Shown: positions 12,854 to 21,149 of the stretch, piece by piece
Layout: every line of letters begins with the position of its first letter
Position numbering within the stretch: the first letter of the stretch is position 1
NCBI GenBank assembly: GCA_024224995.1
Contig: JAAENB010000241.1
Coordinates: forward strand, 1-46,533
From: a bacterium
GTDB taxonomy: Bacteria > Spirochaetota > UBA4802 > UBA5550
Length of the DNA: 46,533 nt
Reading direction: 5' to 3'
Notes under the pieces: model-generated
What the model saw: only the letters and a program-made list of their open reading frames with translations
What the model was told of the DNA's origin: nothing
Databases searched by the model: none
Translations under genes and position numbers: made by a program

Positions 12854-15832
12854 ATGGCTACATTTAAAACCAGAGCTCGTGCTCTCGACATGCTGGGCAG
12901 ACAGCAGATTGCCGGTATTCCCAATGCGATCAGTGAGCTATTTAAAAATGCCCATGATGCCTATGCCGACAATATTCGTGTCGATTTTTTTCGCAGTGAT
13001 CAGTTGTTAGTTCTCAGGGATGATGGGTTTGGTATGACTCATGAGGAATTTGAAGAGAGATGGCTTACTCTTGGTACTGAGAGTAAACTCAAAGGTTCGG
13101 ATGAAGACGGATTCTTGCCAATAGAGGTTCCTAAAGATAAGATAAGAGCAATTTGTGGTGAAAAGGGAATTGGTAGATTGTCGATTGCTGCCATTGGTCC
13201 GCAGGTTTTAATTTTATCGAAAGCTAAACGAAAGAACAGGATCAATCCGCTTGTTGCCTGTTTTATCAACTGGACTATGTTTACAATACCCGGTATTGAT
13301 CTGAGTGAGATTGTAATACCTATCAGGGAGTTCTCCAAAGATCAATTGCCGGGGAATAGTGATGTTAAAGGAATGGTAAATGAAGTTGTAAAGAATCTTA
13401 AATCTATTTATAAAAATAAAAAATATCCGGAAGATATATATAATATAATTCATAAGGAATTAAAAGAGTTCAATCTTGATATTGAAGAAAGCTATGATTA
13501 TCTTGGAGTGCCTTCTTTAAAAGAGAACAATACAGGAACACATTTTTATATACTGCCTACCGATGAAATGTTTATAAATGAATTAATCCCGGAAGATAAT
13601 AATTCGGTCTCACCAATAAAAAAGACATTATTGGGCTTCAATAATACTATTAATCCTAAGAAAAATCAGCCTGATGTAAAGCTTACATTTTTTGACTTTG
13701 AGACAGACACTAATTATAAAGACATTATTGCCGAAGAAGAATTTTTTACATCTGATGATTTTGAAGCTGCTGATCATGTAATTGATGGTAAATTTGATAA
13801 ATTCGGAACTTTTCACGGAGATATATCAATCTTTGGTAAAAAGATAAAGGGGCATACTGTCCCATGGAGAAAATCGGAAGAGGGGGAGACGCTTTGTGGT
13901 CCTTTTTTATTGAAATTCGGATATGTGCAAGGCATGCCAAGAGATACACATGTTGAGTTAGATAAGCATGGGGAAATAGTTCGCAAGACAAATAGAATTG
14001 GAGGCCTTTATATATACCGTAATGGAATAAGGGTTTTACCCTATGGGGATATTGATTTTGATTTTCTTGAAATTGAAAAAAGGAGAACATTATCTGCAAA
14101 GTATTATTTTTTCTCTCATAGACAGATGTTCGGAGCTATAGAAATAGATAGTGAAAATAATTCACGATTGGTAGAAAAAGCAGGGCGAGAAGGTTTTAGA
14201 AGAAACAGGGCCTATATACAGTTTCGAAGTATTCTTATTGATTTCATATTGCAGTTAACCGCAGATTTTTTTAGAGAGGAAGGGAGTGGTCTAAAAAGTG
14301 ATTTATGGATAGAAGGTCGTAAAGAGAATCAAAGACGATATAAAGCCAAACAAAAGAGAGAAGAAGAATCCGAAAGAGCATTAAAAGCTTTTGGGAGGAA
14401 AGTCAGCGATTTTTTTTCTAAATATGAAAAAGGAAAACCGAAAAAACAGTATGATGCGTTGTATAATGATGTAAAAGACAGGATTGATTCCATAATAGAA
14501 AGCAAAAAAAATATTTCCCAATGGCTTTCTAGGTATCGCTCGGAGGCATTTAATTTAATAAACGACCTGGAAAGTTCATATAAAATTGAAAGACCTCATG
14601 GTTTTGGCCTGAATCCCGATCTTGAAAAAGATTGGGTTTATTATAACGAATTGTTTGAGAGACTAAAAGAAGAAGTTTTTGGTGTTTACCGGAAAAAAAT
14701 TACCGATCTATTTTATGAAAGTGAAGATATTGCCAAAAATGCAAAATCACCGGAAGAGATATTTGAGGATAATATTACTCATGAGATTGAGTCTTCTATA
14801 TCGAAAGTTGATGCTGAAAAAGAAAGTGTATCTAAAGATATTACGGCAAGTATTAATAATACGGAAAAGCTGGTACAATCGATATTCAATGATTATGAAA
14901 AAGAAATCAAAAAGTTAACTAAGAAGTTTGAATCAGCAAAGAAGAAAAAAGCTGATATGACCGAACTTGAGGTTCTGGCACTTGGCGAGATTCATATAAT
15001 AACAGAGAAATATAAAGAAATTCTGGCAAGAGTTAACGAGAAAATCAATGATATAAAATTTACACGAGATAAAGAAGGTTATGTTATCTCTTCTCTAGAT
15101 GTTACGGAAGCTCAGGAACATGAACTTTATGAATTTAAAGAACGAATAGATGCCGAGTTGGATTTAGTACAAATTGGCTCTGCTGTTAGTATAATTCATC
15201 ATGAATTTCATACAGTAGGCAAGGCAATTAGATCTAATTTAAAAGAATTAAAAAATTGGGCTGATATAAATGAAAAATTGTTTTACCTTTATAGTCGATT
15301 AGTCGACAATTTTGATCATCTCGATGCTTTTCTTGCTCTTTTTACACCTTTAAACAAAAGAAAAAATTTAAAAAAGAGATTGATCAAAGGATCAGATGTT
15401 TCAAAATATATTGCCGATGTATTTGTTGACAGTTTTGAAAAGGACGCTATTAAGCTTGAAAAAACTAATGATTTTATGAATTACAAATTCGAAGGATTTA
15501 TTTCATCATTTTATCCTGTTTTTTTGAATATTATTGATAATGCTATTTTTTGGCTTAAGGAAAAGAAAAGAAATCGAATAATTAGACTTCACACCGAGAA
15601 GAATGGTGACTTTATAGATTTATTAATATCAAATAATGGTCCGCCGGTACCACTAAGATCAAGAAATCGGATTTTTGAAAGAGGATATACAATAAAACCG
15701 GGCGGCAGGGGGCTTGGTTTGTTCCTCACTAGGCAAGGGCTTGCTAAAAACGGTTTCGATATTTCACTCGATGAAGAGTCATATTTCAAAAATGGTGTAA
15801 CTTTTCGAATATCCAAGATAGAAGAGGAATAA
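12854..15832 (+). CDS. Dual-GHKL protein: MutL/MORC-like ATPase fused to a histidine-kinase-like module
   Basis: The 992-residue protein has two separate GHKL folds. The N-terminal one carries an N-box SELFKNAHDAYA (E28, N32, D35), G1 RDDGFGM (D56, G58, G60) and G2 GEKGIGRLSIAAIG near 102-112, the HATPase_c_3 pattern of MutL, Hsp90 and MORC proteins. A long helical, coiled-coil-rich middle runs about 490-770. The C-terminal part looks like a sensor kinase: SIIHHEFHT near 780-787 as a phosphorylatable His box, N-box LNIIDNAIFWL near 890-901, an F-box IFERGYTIK, and GGRGLGLFLTRQ (950-961). Its G1 box is NNGPP instead of DNGPG. The next gene encodes a receiver-domain protein 4 bp later, so phosphotransfer is a natural idea. 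No membrane segments are seen, so any signal is cytosolic. Role in phage defence is inferred from context. Confidence 0.88.
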   Translation: MATFKTRARALDMLGRQQIAGIPNAISELFKNAHDAYADNIRVDFFRSDQLLVLRDDGFGMTHEEFEERWLTLGTESKLKGSDEDGFLPIEVPKDKIRAICGEKGIGRLSIAAIGPQVLILSKAKRKNRINPLVACFINWTMFTIPGIDLSEIVIPIREFSKDQLPGNSDVKGMVNEVVKNLKSIYKNKKYPEDIYNIIHKELKEFNLDIEESYDYLGVPSLKENNTGTHFYILPTDEMFINELIPEDNNSVSPIKKTLLGFNNTINPKKNQPDVKLTFFDFETDTNYKDIIAEEEFFTSDDFEAADHVIDGKFDKFGTFHGDISIFGKKIKGHTVPWRKSEEGETLCGPFLLKFGYVQGMPRDTHVELDKHGEIVRKTNRIGGLYIYRNGIRVLPYGDIDFDFLEIEKRRTLSAKYYFFSHRQMFGAIEIDSENNSRLVEKAGREGFRRNRAYIQFRSILIDFILQLTADFFREEGSGLKSDLWIEGRKENQRRYKAKQKREEESERALKAFGRKVSDFFSKYEKGKPKKQYDALYNDVKDRIDSIIESKKNISQWLSRYRSEAFNLINDLESSYKIERPHGFGLNPDLEKDWVYYNELFERLKEEVFGVYRKKITDLFYESEDIAKNAKSPEEIFEDNITHEIESSISKVDAEKESVSKDITASINNTEKLVQSIFNDYEKEIKKLTKKFESAKKKKADMTELEVLALGEIHIITEKYKEILARVNEKINDIKFTRDKEGYVISSLDVTEAQEHELYEFKERIDAELDLVQIGSAVSIIHHEFHTVGKAIRSNLKELKNWADINEKLFYLYSRLVDNFDHLDAFLALFTPLNKRKNLKKRLIKGSDVSKYIADVFVDSFEKDAIKLEKTNDFMNYKFEGFISSFYPVFLNIIDNAIFWLKEKKRNRIIRLHTEKNGDFIDLLISNNGPPVPLRSRNRIFERGYTIKPGGRGLGLFLTRQGLAKNGFDISLDEESYFKNGVTFRISKIEEE

Positions 15833-15836
15833 AATA

Positions 15837-17504
15837 ATGGGGTATAAGACTTTTCAGGAATTCACAAAAAATATAGTAAAGGAGTTTATTCAAACCGTTG
15901 TCTTTGTGGATGATAAAGCATATGAATTTCCGTCGGGATCATCCATCGGTCCAATCGCAACAGAGGTAGACGAACCTGAGAAAAAGAAAAGGGAAGTGGT
16001 TGATGAAAAAGAAGAGGACAAAATTAAAGAACCTATCCTTAGCAGGCCGGATCATTCCCTACATGTAGCAGAATTGGTAAAGGCATTTACTTCTTCTGGA
16101 GTAGTTTGTTCGGTAATAAATCCGAAATTTGATAATATTTATGAATTGATACCCACTATTGCAACAAAAGCTGATGTTGTTGTACTTGATTGGGAATTTG
16201 AAATGCTCGGGGCAGGGAATGGATATCCTGAAGATCCGGCACTGGATATTATTCTGAAAATTATTAAAAATGATGAAAAAGATTTTCCACGTCTTAGACT
16301 TATTTTGATTTATACAACTGAGATTATAGAAGATGTTGCTGAAAAAACTGTTAATGCAGTAGAAGCAAATGGTACTAAATTTACACATAAAGAAGAAGAT
16401 TTACTGGCATATGCCAATGAAAGCCTAAGAATTAGAATTATTGGGAAAAAAGGATTTGGTAAAGATAAAAATAAATATGATGAGGAAGAATTACCTGAAA
16501 TCATATTCGAAGAATTTGCAAAAATGGCTGATGGTTTACTGCCTAGCCTAGTATTAAAATCATTTTCTACAATAAGAAATAATACTCATAGAGTATTAGC
16601 CCGTTTTAATAAGGATTTGGATCCGGCAATAATTGCTCATAAATCTTTACTGGATAGTCCGGAAGATTCAATTTTGAATTCCGAACAGTGGATATCTGAT
16701 GAAATAAATTCATTAATAATGAATTCAGATAGTGGGCAAGTCTTAAATGATGAAAATATAGACTTATGGATCGATGAAAAGTGTAAAAAAGGATATAAAA
16801 AATTAAACTATAAAGGAGTTCCTATATCAATAAATCATAGTCAACTAAAAAAAATTCCAAAAGAAGGATTTTACTCTTACCTGAAGGAGAACAGAACAAA
16901 AAAATTACGGAAAAAAAATGAGAATACCCGCGAAATTATCAATCATATCTTTATGGATTTACCTAGCATTTATTATCCGTTAAAAAGTGATAAAAAGAAA
17001 TATGACATTGAATATAATTTTTCTCAATTAACATCATCTCTATTTAATTATAATCATAAGCTACCCACATTGAAACTAGGTACAATATTATTTCATCAAG
17101 ATAAATACTGGCTTTGTCTTCAACCTCTATGTGATACTGTAAGAATAAAAACAAAGAAAAGAGCATTTTTACTCGTAAAATTAATAATTAAAGAAGGTAG
17201 AGATTTTGATTTTGTAGTGAACGATTCTGATAATTGGATTCCATTAAGGATATCATATCGTATTTATGATTCAAAACTTATCATTTTTAAGTCAAATCCA
17301 AAAGAAATAGTTGAAGGAAAAGAAAGTGAAACAGGTGGTTATTTTTTTGAAGCTTTTGCTGATAATTCAGATAGCAAAGAACTCGTTCAATACAAATTTA
17401 TCAGTGAATTAAAAAATATGTATGCACAAAGAATATTGAATAATTTTGCATCAAACCTTTCAAGGGTAGGACTTGATGAGTTCGAATGGCTACGACGATC
17501 CTAA
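15837..17504 (+). CDS. Receiver-domain protein (Response_reg_2-like) with large unassigned C-terminal region
   Basis: The 555-residue protein starts with an atypical receiver fold: acidic pair in TVVFVDDKA (D25, D26), likely phospho-acceptor D118 at the end of strand 3 (VVVLDWEFE), the Thr of LILIYTTE (160-161), and a Lys in IIGKKG (204-205). A charged insert at about 45-70 separates strand 1 from the rest, unlike CheY. Residues about 215-555 carry no motif I recognise; they are rich in Lys, Asn and Ile and contain no obvious nuclease or HTH signature. The gene begins 4 bp after the dual-GHKL gene and its end overlaps vsr by 29 bp, so it is the likely phosphorelay partner. Its output might be to control Vsr or DNA binding. 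The whole gene is very A-rich. Confidence 0.8.
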   Translation: MGYKTFQEFTKNIVKEFIQTVVFVDDKAYEFPSGSSIGPIATEVDEPEKKKREVVDEKEEDKIKEPILSRPDHSLHVAELVKAFTSSGVVCSVINPKFDNIYELIPTIATKADVVVLDWEFEMLGAGNGYPEDPALDIILKIIKNDEKDFPRLRLILIYTTEIIEDVAEKTVNAVEANGTKFTHKEEDLLAYANESLRIRIIGKKGFGKDKNKYDEEELPEIIFEEFAKMADGLLPSLVLKSFSTIRNNTHRVLARFNKDLDPAIIAHKSLLDSPEDSILNSEQWISDEINSLIMNSDSGQVLNDENIDLWIDEKCKKGYKKLNYKGVPISINHSQLKKIPKEGFYSYLKENRTKKLRKKNENTREIINHIFMDLPSIYYPLKSDKKKYDIEYNFSQLTSSLFNYNHKLPTLKLGTILFHQDKYWLCLQPLCDTVRIKTKKRAFLLVKLIIKEGRDFDFVVNDSDNWIPLRISYRIYDSKLIIFKSNPKEIVEGKESETGGYFFEAFADNSDSKELVQYKFISELKNMYAQRILNNFASNLSRVGLDEFEWLRRS

Positions 17505-17934
17505 AGCCAAAAATTCAACGGATATTTATTCCGCAACAAAACGAAGCGAAATCATGTCCAAAATCTCCGGTAAGGACACAAAACCGGAATTAATTGTAAG
17601 AAAATATTTGTTTTCAAAGGGATTCAGATTCCGGCTAAATGACAAAAGATATCCGGGAAAACCTGATATCATCCTTCCAATGTATAAAACTGCAATCTTT
17701 GTCCACGGATGTTTCTGGCACGGACACGAGGGCTGCAAAGCATCCAGACTTCCCCAAACCAGAAAGGAATTCTGGGAAAAGAAAATCAACGATACAAAAG
17801 TGCGCGACAAAAGGAACATCCGGGAGTTAAAAGAGCAAGACTGGAAAGTTCTAATTATATGGCAATGTAAGATAAAGAATAAGAAGGACAGAGAGTCATA
17901 TTTGGAAGAAATCGTCCGCCAGATATTAGATTGA
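17476..17934 (+). CDS. vsr: Very short patch repair (Vsr) endonuclease
   Basis: The 152-residue protein matches Vsr almost throughout: SATKRSEIMSKISGKDTKPE at the N-terminus, the catalytic PGKPDI (D64), then FVHGCFWHGHEGC with H77, C79, H82 and C87, and late LIIWQCKI supplying the last zinc cysteine. Vsr nicks 5' of the T in T:G mismatches from deaminated 5-methylcytosine. In E. coli it follows dcm; here two signalling-like genes lie between them. I used ATG 17476, which overlaps the receiver gene by 29 bp. The canonical WEC is WQC here. In this setting it may be a repair enzyme, or an effector nuclease redirected to defence. Confidence 0.93.
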   Translation: MSSNGYDDPKAKNSTDIYSATKRSEIMSKISGKDTKPELIVRKYLFSKGFRFRLNDKRYPGKPDIILPMYKTAIFVHGCFWHGHEGCKASRLPQTRKEFWEKKINDTKVRDKRNIRELKEQDWKVLIIWQCKIKNKKDRESYLEEIVRQILD

Positions 17935-17935
17935 A

Positions 17936-17962
17936 TGATGTTTTCAGGAAATAGAAACATCA
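17936..17962 (+). terminator. Stem-loop after vsr, weak terminator candidate
   Basis: TGATGTTT at 17936 pairs with AAACATCA ending at 17962 around a loop of roughly ten bases. It lacks a T-tract. It sits right after the vsr stop and 24 bp before the decayed ATPase gene, so it could mark the end of the four-gene operon. Confidence 0.35.
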
Positions 17963-17985
17963 AATTAACTGAGATATTAATATAA

Positions 17986-18722
17986 ATGAAAGATCTTTTT
18001 ATACATAAAATTGCAATCAATAAGGTGCGGCATCTTGAAGGGATTGAAATTCCGCTTTCAGATTCGGAAAGAAAGCATCTTATTTTAACCGGAAGAAACG
18101 GAAGTGGAAAATCGCAAGTTTTGATAGCAATGAGTGAGTATTTTGCTGATATCACAAATAAAGAATTCATTCATAATTATTACAGAGAAGGAGGCTTTAT
18201 AACCGCCCATTTTGATGCCAAAAGAACTTCACAGTTAAAAAAGCCCAATGGGATAACCAAAATAGACCTGAAAAAACATATTCTATTGAAGAAAAAGCCG
18301 GTGAAAGTTTCATCCAGTACATTGTAAACCTCAAAGCAGACCGTTCATTTGCCCGGGACGACAATGACATGGAAACCGTAAAACAGATTGATGACTGGTT
18401 CCAAAAATTTGAAAACGGCCTGAAAGAGATCTTCGAAGATGAAACCCTTGAACTGCAGTTCGATAAAAAGAATTATAATTTTAATATAATCCTGCAAAAC
18501 AGAGAAAATTTTGATTTTAACACCCTGCTGGAAAACAGGCTCTTAATTGACGATATGTCGGGATTATCATACGACGGAATCGTAGAAAGCTATTTCAACT
18601 CAGATAAATACTCTCAAATAGTAAAAGAAAAAATTAACGAATACGAGTCTCTTTCAAACAAGGATAACCCAAGTCCGGATGAAAAAGAAAAACTTTTAGA
18701 GTTAAAGATCTTTTTTACATAA
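17986..18722 (+). pseudogene. Decayed AAA/ABC-type ATPase (COG3950-like)
   Basis: The start encodes an intact ATPase N-terminus: MKDLFIHKIAINKVRHLEG and the Walker A GRNGSGKS near residues 43-50. The frame breaks near 18260. The continuation in another frame (EKTYSIEEKAGESFIQYIVNLK...) runs to 18722. Within it, FDFNTLLENRLL jumps straight to MSGLSYDGIVESYF and a charged DNPSPDEKEKLLELK tail, which in COG3950-like ATPases lies after the signature, Walker B and H-loop. Those are absent, so a large internal deletion has occurred as well. An active enzyme is very unlikely. Family assignment is from memory of these motifs. Confidence 0.75.
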
Positions 18723-18991
18723 TGAAAACTGATGCTTATGGTATTGTTGAAAATAATACAGGTAAACCGGCTATTAAAATATTTGACCAGGCTTCAGATT
18801 CCTCATTAGTATATTTTTCTGTAAGTGAAGAATGGGCTATGGTTACTAAGAAAACCGGGGGATTTATATTAATTGTTATTTTGGATAACGAAATAGAATT
18901 AGATAATCTTAAAGAGTTATCTAAAGACCAGGTTATTAATGATTATTATGAAAAAGGCCTGGTTGATATTTTTTCACTTTCCGCGGAATGA
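18722..18991 (+). CDS. Small protein of unknown function at the island end
   Basis: The 89-residue protein starts with ATG overlapping the stop of the broken ATPase (TAATG), typical of a translationally coupled partner. The sequence is mixed beta/alpha with a hydrophobic GGFILIVILDNEIEL stretch and an acidic C-terminal half; no family is recognised. The stop is 2 bp before the tRNA-Trp remnant. It may be the second gene of the former ATPase unit, or itself a truncated remnant of a longer gene. Confidence 0.5.
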   Translation: MKTDAYGIVENNTGKPAIKIFDQASDSSLVYFSVSEEWAMVTKKTGGFILIVILDNEIELDNLKELSKDQVINDYYEKGLVDIFSLSAE

Positions 18992-18993
18992 AA

Positions 18994-19050
18994 GTAAGGC
19001 ACCGGTCTCCAAAACCGGCGATTGCTCACTTCGAGTCCCTCACGGCCTGC
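18994..19050 (+). repeat. tRNA-Trp 3' fragment, right attachment site
   Basis: A 57-bp copy of the tRNA-Trp 3' part: 32 identical bases, then a diverged T-stem (GCTCAC in place of GCGGG, one base longer), TTCGAGT for TTCGAAT, and an identical CCCTCACGGCCTGCATT. The 5' acceptor half and most of the D arm are missing, so it cannot form a tRNA. The mutations in the T-stem show it is no longer under selection. It marks the right end of the island. Confidence 0.85.
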
Positions 19051-19321
19051 ATTCTTTGTGTTTTTTTATCAGGGGAATGTATGAATTTTTTACCGAATAG
19101 AAGTTGTCTACAGATTTTGTTATACTAAATAAATACGACTGCTGGTGTAAAGCATAATTTAAAAAAAATATGGGGACAAATCTGTACCAACATTTTTTTT
19201 CGTATTGGTCTTGACAGGCATTTGTTTTATTGAGGAATATTTTTATTCTATGTGAAAGCTGCATTCCTACCCTGCCCGCTTTCAGGAAAAAACTTTTTAA
19301 AAACATCAGGAGTCAGTGGAC

Positions 19322-21124
19322 ATGAATATCGTAAAAAGAATAGCCTTAATCTTTCTGGTATTAATACTTTTTTCAAACACAGTACTATCTGCGGCAATAA
19401 GAGAATCGGTTGCTATAATAGAATGCAAACCAAATAAACAATTAGTAAACGCGCTGGAAAATATTGCAAAATATTTTGAAAAAAGTGGTTACCGGGGCAC
19501 TGCAAAATTATTAAGAGAACATAAAAAGGGGTGGAGTGGCAGTGGTTTTGTTGTCCGTGCTAATGGTCAAAATTTTCTTGTAAGCAATAAGCATGTACTT
19601 GGCAATAGTGGAAGCATAACAATAAAGTTTGAGGACAAAAAAGGAAACTTGTTTGAGATTAAGGAAAAAAGTACGGTCTTTGAAGATAGTCAGCTTGACC
19701 TTGCGCTGCTTGTTTTACCGGAAGGAATTAAGAATATTGAACCATTACGGCTTTATGATAAAGAAATCATAGAGGGAGACGATGCGTATGCGGCAGGATA
19801 TCCTGATTTATTAGGTCAGCCCTCATGGCAATTAACAAAAGGAATTGTATCAAATTCTTTTACAAAAGTTCCAACTATAATTGATCCTGAAATTTGCAGA
19901 CTCGTTCAGCATTCCGCATCAATAGATCCCGGAAGTAGTGGAGGGCCGTTGCTGGTAAAAAATGGAAATAATAAAAATTGGTCTGTTATTGGAGTGTCTT
20001 CATATTCAATAACTTCAAGGAGTAATACTTTCTTTGCAATTCCCGTAACAAAAGTAAAAGAACTAATTAAAAAATATCATACGAAAAAGAAGAATGCTAA
20101 AAATAAAGAAGCCATAAGAAAAGAAATTGAGTTGTTTGTTAAAGATTTATATAAGCAATTAAAAGAGCCGGCCTGGAATGCTTCCAAAGAACACCGTTTT
20201 GTTTCAATTGACAAAACGGCTCAAAAAGGTTGGGATTCAATATTAAGATTGTTTGATGAAGGTGACAAAGAGATTATAAAAAAAATGAATCATCGATTTC
20301 AATCATTAAGTTTTTTTGACGCCATGAGAGAAAGTGTATCCTGGTCAATATGGCATATTTTTCAAAATCAGGAAATTGATAAAACTCAAGAGTTTAATTA
20401 TGATATAAAATCAATTCCGGTTAGCCGGGAAGAAGGATCAATTATTAAAGTTGATTTGATAATGGCTCAAAAATCACTTAAAGCTGATTTAATATTTGAA
20501 TCCGGTCAATGGAGTATAAAAGAAATACAGTTTAGTGAGAAACCAAAATCAAAAGAAGCTGAAATTGAAATGGAACGTTCAATCGGTTATCAGTTCCATA
20601 TCGGTGTTGGGTTAGCGCCTTCTTTTGAAAATGAACAATATAGTGGGAATGAGACTCTTGCAGGATATGGAATGCTGCTTGCTTTAGAAAGTGGTCATTA
20701 TAAATATCTATCTACCACTCATGGTTTATATGTTGGTATGTATTCATTTACGTCTACTTATGATAGTTATGGTTATAGTTCTGGTTATGGTTATAGTTCT
20801 TATTCCCAAACAACAACAAAAGAATTATGGGAAATTGACTATCAATTCAGCATTAAATTGAGATTTCCCATAGCGTTTAGCTGGGGGTATGTAATACCAT
20901 TTGCTAATGCAGGGGTTGATTTAATTTTTTGTCTGGGTGCTGGTGCTGTGGAGAGTGGTACATCTGTATTATATTTGCCGGTAAAAGGTGGAGGTGGATT
21001 GGGCTTTCTAAGTCGAAGAGGCTGGGGGTTTGGAGTTAATATATGGAAAAGATCTAATGTTATAGGAGATGGAAAATTAGATGATATTAAAACTGATATA
21101 TATTTTACAATTGGCTCTTTTTAA
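19322..21124 (+). CDS. Secreted trypsin-like serine protease fused to an outer-membrane barrel-like region
   Basis: The 600-residue product has a signal peptide (about residues 1-24, ending LSAA). A trypsin-like domain follows with the full triad: H91 in VSNKHVLG, D126 in SQLDLALLVL and S206 in DPGSSGGPLL. After a linker and a helical-to-strand middle part (about 255-420), the last 180 residues alternate hydrophobic and polar residues, with GHYKYLSTTHGLYVGMYSF, a Tyr/Gly/Ser-rich YGYSSGYGYSS loop, and end in YFTIGSF. A terminal Phe is typical of outer-membrane beta-barrels. ATG 19322 has AGGAG nine bases upstream. The protease may be held at the outer membrane. It stands alone just outside the tRNA-Trp island. 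Confidence 0.82.
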   Translation: MNIVKRIALIFLVLILFSNTVLSAAIRESVAIIECKPNKQLVNALENIAKYFEKSGYRGTAKLLREHKKGWSGSGFVVRANGQNFLVSNKHVLGNSGSITIKFEDKKGNLFEIKEKSTVFEDSQLDLALLVLPEGIKNIEPLRLYDKEIIEGDDAYAAGYPDLLGQPSWQLTKGIVSNSFTKVPTIIDPEICRLVQHSASIDPGSSGGPLLVKNGNNKNWSVIGVSSYSITSRSNTFFAIPVTKVKELIKKYHTKKKNAKNKEAIRKEIELFVKDLYKQLKEPAWNASKEHRFVSIDKTAQKGWDSILRLFDEGDKEIIKKMNHRFQSLSFFDAMRESVSWSIWHIFQNQEIDKTQEFNYDIKSIPVSREEGSIIKVDLIMAQKSLKADLIFESGQWSIKEIQFSEKPKSKEAEIEMERSIGYQFHIGVGLAPSFENEQYSGNETLAGYGMLLALESGHYKYLSTTHGLYVGMYSFTSTYDSYGYSSGYGYSSYSQTTTKELWEIDYQFSIKLRFPIAFSWGYVIPFANAGVDLIFCLGAGAVESGTSVLYLPVKGGGGLGFLSRRGWGFGVNIWKRSNVIGDGKLDDIKTDIYFTIGSF

Positions 21125-21149
21125 TTCATAGTATAGGTCACTTCTTTAG

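Larger units (their letters stand above)
11497..19050 (+). mobile_element. Genomic island inserted at tRNA-Trp, carrying a methylase-GHKL-receiver-Vsr system
   Basis: An intact tRNA-Trp at the left end and a 3' tRNA-Trp fragment at the right end (about 56-bp direct repeat) enclose a block of co-directional accessory genes: C5 methyltransferase, dual-GHKL ATPase, receiver protein, Vsr endonuclease, a decayed ATPase and a small gene. Insertion at a tRNA 3' end with a displaced 3' fragment is the standard outcome of tyrosine-recombinase integration. By eye the block is more AT-rich than purF and gpmI beside it. No integrase, excisionase or replication gene is present, so the element is non-autonomous, decayed or mobilised in trans. 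The boundaries are inferred from the repeat. Confidence 0.75.

Noticed and set aside
11775..17934. Detocs-type two-component phage defence, or the MutL-Z1-DUF4420 methylase cluster
   Set aside because: No nucleosidase-type or ATP-degrading effector, Z1 helicase or DUF4420 protein is present; the kinase-like part is fused to a MutL/MORC-type ATPase.
19172..19190. GGGGACAAATCTGTACC-like sequence reminiscent of short repeats near IS200/REP-type transposase genes
   Set aside because: Only one copy, with no inverted partner and no transposase nearby.
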